A stretch of 45,254 nt of DNA, from assembly GCA_963929535.1 (NCBI GenBank), contig CAWVIZ010000002.1, positions 1 to 45,254 of the forward strand, written 5' to 3'. This stretch comes from Pullilachnospira sp963929535. GTDB taxonomy: Bacteria > Bacillota > Clostridia > Lachnospirales > Lachnospiraceae. The translations under genes and the position numbers were made by a program. Shown here one piece after another: positions 40,952-45,254 of this stretch. How positions within the stretch are numbered: the first letter of the stretch is position 1; each line of letters starts with the position of its first letter. The notes beneath the pieces are model-generated. The model worked only from the letters and a program-made list of their open reading frames with translations, was not told the origin of the DNA and made no database searches.

Positions 40952-41705
40952 TTACTTCCTTCCCTCCAGCAAATACATCAGCACGGATAACACTGTCATT
41001 CCGGCGGTTTCTGTCCGCAGGATCCGTTTTCCCAGCGTAACAGGCTCCATTCCCCTGGACAATGCGTATTCCACCTCCTCCGGCGCGAATCCCCCTTCCG
41101 GGCCAATGAACACCGCCGCGGTTTTCCCCGGGCCGATTCTCTTCCAGTATTTTTTCTGGTATGCGCCATATCCTCAGCCATCTCATACGGTATCACAGGC
41201 ACATCCGTCATGGCCGCCCGGTCCGCAGCCTCCCGGAAGTCCATCACCGGATGGATCTGAGGAATGATCATCCTTTTGGACTGCTTGGCCGCGCTCTCCG
41301 CGATGGCCTGCCACCGTTTTCCTCCGGCTTTCCTCTTTCTTTCTGATCCAGCTTCACCACAGTCCTCCGGGTAACCACGGGGACGATCTCGTATGCCCCC
41401 AGCTCCACGGCCTTCTGGATGATCCACTCCATCTTGTCGCTTTTCGGCAGCCCCTGATACAGGGTGATCCGGGCCGGCAGCTCCAGCCCGGTCTCCTGTA
41501 CATAAAGGATCCGGGCCGTTACCCGGGCCGGTTCCAGATTTTCCACACTGCAGGCCAACTCCCGGCTGTCCCCGGCGCTTACCACGATCTCCTCTCCCGG
41601 CTTCATCCGCAGCACATTCTTCATATGATTGACATCCGGACCGGTGATGATAATCTGCTTCTCCTCCATATCCACCTGCTCCGGCTCCACAAAAAAGCGA
41701 TACAT
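40952..41705 (-). pseudogene. rsmE: 16S rRNA m3U1498 methyltransferase RsmE, two frameshifts
   Basis: Start ATG 41705 (AGGAGGAAGG) gives MYRFFVEPEQ through KLDQKERGKPEE; the frame then shifts at a T4 run (plus strand 41317-41320) to RWQAIAESAAKQSKR ... MAEDMAHTRK, and shifts again at a T6 run (41150-41155) to KYWKRIGPGKTAAVFIGPEGGF ... SVLMYLLEGRK and a stop at 40952. Both shifts correspond to one missing A in a poly-A run of the coding strand. Restoring both gives 251 aa, the family length, with the SPOUT knot GPEGGF intact. More likely a sequence error than a dead gene. Confidence 0.85.
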
Positions 41706-41755
41706 CCTTCCTCCTTCCGGAAAATCCGCCTCATTTCCTTATATCATATCAGCTT

Positions 41756-42746
41756 TTACAGTGGTTTTCTGGCGGTCACGGATACCCATTCTCCCTGTCT
41801 GGTCACTTCCTCCAGCTCCAGTCCCGCTCTCCGCACCGCCTCTGTCACCACTGCCTCTTTTTCCTGGATGATCCCCGAAGTAATATAAATCCCGCCGGGT
41901 TTTAACTGATGGACGATCACCGGTGTCAGCGGCACCAGCACCTCCGCCAGGATATTGGCGAGCTACAATATCATACTTCTCATAGCCCACTGCCTCCTGC
42001 ACCTGGGGATCATCGATGATATTGCCGATCATCATGGTAAATGCCCCGTCCAAAACCCCGTTGGCCGCTTTATTCTCCTCCACTGCCGGCACTGCGCAGG
42101 GATCCAGATCCGTTCCCAGCGCATGCTTTGCGCCGAGCTTGCAGGCTATAATGGAAAGGATCCCGCTGCCGGTACCCACATCCAGAAGCTCCGTCTCGGG
42201 AGTCACATATTTCTTCAACTGACGGATGCACAGCTGGGTGGTCTCATGCATTCCCGTGCCAAAAGCAGTTCCCGGGTCGATGTGGATGACCATCCGGCCT
42301 TTATCCTCTTCCTTTACTGTTTCCCAGGAGGGGATGATCAGGATATCATCCACATAAAACTGTTTAAAATATTTCTTCCAGTTATTGATCCAGTCGATAT
42401 CCTCCGTCTCGCCCACCGCAATACTGCCTTCGCCCACCGGGCAGAATGGCCGCAGCCCGTCCAGCGTCCCCCGGACATCCTCCAAAAGCTTCTCCTCGCT
42501 GACGGTCTCCCCGTTCAGCACCAGTTCTCCGTCCTCATTCTCCTCCACAAAAAAGCTGAGATACGCAGTCCCGTCGTCCTCGGGCCCCTCCGGCAGGATA
42601 TCCACAAACATCTGCTCCTTTTCCCAGGCAGTCAGCGGCACGTGATCCTCGATCTGCGCCCCCTCCAGGCCGATATCATACAGGGCGCTGATAATGATAT
42701 CCTCCGCCTCAACCGTCGTTTTGATCTTCAATTTTTTCCATTTCAT
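41756..42746 (-). pseudogene. prmA: Ribosomal protein L11 methyltransferase PrmA, one frameshift
   Basis: Start ATG 42746 has GAGGTG 6 nt upstream. The N-terminal domain (WKKLKIKTTVEAEDII) and SAM motifs (LLDVGTGSGILSI; ALGTDLDPCAV) read in one frame up to YDIVA; the rest (NILAEVLVPLTPV ... VTARKPL) lies in another. One extra base near 41962 explains it; without it the motif would read YDIVVANILAE, the family norm. The corrected product is 329 aa. Trimethylates ribosomal protein L11. Lies just upstream of rsmE, a conserved dnaJ-prmA-rsmE order. Confidence 0.85.
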
Positions 42747-42797
42747 AGGATTCACCTCTTCTTCCCGCAGACCGCCGGAAGTCCGCGGCTTATGTCT

Positions 42798-43722
42798 CTA
42801 CAGAACCACCGATACGATGGTGATCGTGATCAATGACAGCAGTGTAGTCAGTACGATCCCTTTGGAAAGGATTCCGCACTCCAGCCCATACTGCTTGGCC
42901 AGCATCAGGGGCATATTGGCCACGGGCATGGCCAGAACCAGTACGCTGGCTCCGATCATCATTTCATTGGCAAACATCCCCTTCAGAATCAGAGCGGCCG
43001 CAGCCGGAAAAAGGATCATGCGGATCGCCACAAAGGCATACAGCCTCCATTCATCAAACAGTTCTCTTACAGGCATCTGAGCCAGCGTTCCTCCCAGCAC
43101 GGCCATGGAAAGGAACGTGGTGCATCTCCCCGCATAGGAAAGGCTGTCCCCCAGAACCCGGGGCAAGGGGATGCCGAACCAGAAGATCACGATAGCCAGA
43201 ACCGCGGACAGCGTTCCCACATTGCAGAAATTTTTCCAGAAGGAATGCTTTCTTCTCTCTCCGGTTCCCTCTCTGAGCACAGCGATGCCGTGGGTATAAA
43301 CCAGAACGTTGAAAAACAGATTGAATACCGTCACATAGATCACCGCGGACGTCCCCAGCACAGCGGACACCACCGGAATACCGATAAATCCCGTATTGCC
43401 GTAAACGGTCATCATAGAGTAAAACCGTCTCTGACCGGGTTCCACCCGCAGGAGCCGGGGCAGGACCATCCCCATCAGGATCAGCGCCAGATAGGAAACT
43501 GCCGCGATTCCCCCCGTCACCAGGATGTCCATCCTTGTGGCCGCGGCATTCTCGTCCAGAGCGCTGGCCAGAATAATGGCCGGATTGCACACCTGGGTGA
43601 TGAGAGTGGACAGATCCCGGGAGGCGCATCGCGCTTACCATATGCTTCCGGAACAGAAAAAATCCCGCTCCCATCAGCAAAAAGATCACCAGCATCTGCT
43701 GCAGTACTACCGCTGTACTCAT
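42798..43722 (-). pseudogene. AEC family transporter (auxin efflux carrier fold), one frameshift
   Basis: Start ATG 43722 gives MSTAVVLQQMLVIFLLMGAGFFLFRKHMVSA; the rest, from ASRDLSTLITQVCNPAIILASAL onward, is in another frame. One extra base near 43623-43630 reconciles them, giving 307 aa, usual for the family. About ten membrane segments are predictable, with the NTGFIGIPVVSAVLG motif (about residue 105) and the half-repeat AMPVANMPLMLAKQYG near the end. Substrate unknown; relatives carry malate and other organic acids. Confidence 0.82.
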
Positions 43723-43770
43723 GGTCCGCCCTCTCTTTCCCCCGACAGTTTTTTCCTTTTGTGTTTCTTC

Positions 43771-43830
43771 TTTCTATATCCGCGGGCAGCGAGCGAACCA
43801 GACGGACATGCCGGCATCTCCATCTGGCGG
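43771..43830 (+). repeat. Dispersed hairpin element, variant
   Basis: CCGCGGGCAGCGAGC ... GGACATGC-CG-GCATCTCC ... TCTGGCGG, the plus-orientation relative of the element at 14828-14879. It lies in the 316-bp gap between dnaJ and the AEC gene; no clear terminator for dnaJ was seen there. Confidence 0.65.
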
Positions 43831-44038
43831 CATACTGCCCTTCCATATACGCAGTGACATTGTATTAACTATACAGGAAAATATCCGCGAACGCAAGCAC
43901 AAAAAACCGGACCTCCTGGCGCTTCCGCCTGCTCCATGGAGGCACCATCCTCCCCCGTCCGCAGACTTCCCCAGAAAATCCGGCGTTTTCCCGGCAGTCC
44001 GGCTGTCGTTTGCCGCAGCCGGCTGCCGCTGTCTTTTC

Positions 44039-45218
44039 TCAATCCTCAAAGGTTTCCTTCAGCTTATCCATGAAGCTCTTTTTCTTTTCCTTCTCCGGTC
44101 CTTTGCCTCCCCTGGACGCAGGCCGGTTCCCGCAGGCAGCGTCAAAGGCGCGGAGCGCCTCCCTGGCCTCCTCGTTCAGCTTGGTGGGTACCTGCACCAC
44201 CAGAGTCACATAATGGTCTCCCCGGATATTCTTATTCCGCAGGGAGGGAACGCCCTTGCCCCGCAGGCGTATCTTGGTATCCGTCTGGGTTCCGGGCTTC
44301 ACTTCGTACTCCACGTCCCCATCCACGGTGCTGATGCGGATGGTTCCTCCCAGCGCCGCCTGAGCAAACGTAATGGGCGCTGTGGAAAAAATATTCATAT
44401 CCTGTCTCTGGAAGATCGGATGGCGGGCCACCTGTACCTCCACCAGAAGATCTCCTCTGGGGCCTCCATTGACGCCCGGCTCTCCCTTATCCCGGATCCG
44501 GATGCTCTGTCCGTCATCAATGCCGGCAGGCACAGACACCTTGATCTTTTTCCTGCTGGAAGTATACCCTGTTCCCCGGCAGTCCGGACATTTTTCCCGG
44601 ATGATCTTTCCGGTTCCATTACAGTCAGGACAGGTCTGAACGTTTCTCACCATACCGAACATGGACTGCTGGGTATAAACCACCTGGCCGCTGCCCTTGC
44701 ACTTGGGACACGTTTCCGGTGAGGTTCCGGGCTTCGCGCCGGTGCCGCCGCACTTTGTACACGTATCCTTCAAAGTCAGTTCCAGCTCTTTCTCGCAGCC
44801 GAAAGACCGCCTCCTGGAAGGTGATGTGCACCGCAGCCCGAAGGTTCGCCCCCTTCATGGGGCTGTTGCTGGCTCTCCTGCTTCTTCCGCCGCCAAACAG
44901 ATCTCCGAAGATATCTCCAAAGATATCCCCCATATCCGCTCCGCCGAAGTCAAATCCGCCAAAGCCTCCGGCACCGCCGCCTCCGCCGTTCTCAAAGGCC
45001 GCATGGCCGAACTGATCGTAGGTTTTTCTCTTTTCCGGGTCACTGAGCACACTGTATGCCTCTGTGGCCTCCTTAAACTTCTGCTCTGCCTCTTTATCGC
45101 CCGGGTTCATGTCGGGATGGTACTTTTTCGCCAGCTTCCGGTACGCTTTTTTCAAAGTGGCGTCATCCGCTCCCCGGTCAACGCCAAGGACTTCGTAATA
45201 ATCTCTTTTCTCTGCCAT
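44039..45218 (-). pseudogene. dnaJ: Chaperone protein DnaJ, one frameshift
   Basis: Start ATG 45218 (MAEKRDYYEVLGV). J domain with the HPD motif (KYHPDMNPGDKEAEQ, about 33-47), Gly/Phe-rich region (about 75-112, FGGFDFGGADMGDIFGDIF), then ITFQEAVF. The four zinc motifs (CTKCGGTG, CPKCKGSG, CPDCNGTG, CPDCRGTG) and the C-terminal substrate domain lie in another frame. One extra base near 44801 (after GTCTTT on the coding strand) explains the shift: GCEKELELTLKDTC then follows directly. Corrected length 392 aa. dnaK would be expected just outside the window. Confidence 0.9.
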
Positions 45219-45254
45219 TTCCTTCACCTTTCATACAGAATAGATATACGTATA

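Overview
The window looks like a chromosomal housekeeping region of a spore-forming, low-to-mid GC Firmicute of class Clostridia, most likely a Lachnospiraceae gut bacterium. The reasons are a CodY regulator, a sporulation sigma factor K, an HrcA-type CIRCE site before groESL, the dprA-topA-codY order, the ireB-ruvX-yrzB...trmR-trhP order, strong AGGAGG ribosome sites, and several small families common in Lachnospiraceae (DUF3784-, DUF1700- and DUF6106-like). Species cannot be named from the sequence. No phage, IS transposase, CRISPR array or integrase was seen. Nearly all genes lie on the minus strand; only an M18 aminopeptidase, sigK and an HPr-like gene are on plus.

Layout, left to right. 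1-800: seven minus-strand tRNA genes (Pro, Gly, Arg, His, Gln, Lys, Leu) behind one strong promoter. 955-4600: two metallophosphoesterases, RdgB, a THUMP RNA methyltransferase, a rhodanese and a 55-aa N/K/S-rich protein with a sigma-G-like promoter. 4.9-13 kb: a phosphate block with two Na/Pi-cotransporter-PhoU proteins, a PhoB/PhoR pair, and CapA plus a DUF1700 protein. Two upstream regions share a 15-bp Pho-box-like core. 13.2-21.1 kb: a lipase-like hydrolase, a DUF3784 protein, an M18 aminopeptidase, tRNA-Gly, a nitroreductase, a membrane-anchored amidase, guaB and two uncharacterised membrane proteins. 21.2-30.2 kb: groESL with CIRCE, codY, topA, dprA and comM. 30.3-38.3 kb: sigK, then an operon for tRNA wobble modification (trhP, trmR), an MltG-like fragment, YlbF, RNase J, DUF1292, RuvX and IreB, followed by mtaB and a divergent HPr-like gene. 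38.6-45.2 kb: thiI-iscS (sulfur transfer to tRNA), rsmE, prmA, an AEC transporter and dnaJ.

Two things stand out. First, the four genes rsmE, prmA, AEC transporter and dnaJ carry five single-base frameshifts within 3.7 kb, while I saw none in the other 41 kb. Correcting each restores a family-typical length, so local sequence error at an assembly edge is the simplest reading. Second, the intergenic regions hold unusual repeats. A dispersed hairpin family shares the apex ATGC-NN-GCAT (eight copies). Two 237-bp copies, about 98% identical, bracket codY. A 99-bp tandem array follows groEL.

Functionally the window joins translation and tRNA maturation (tRNA array; ThiI/IscS, TrhP/TrmR and MtaB modifications), proteostasis (GroESL, DnaJ), phosphate acquisition, nutrient sensing (CodY, Crh-like HPr) and late sporulation.
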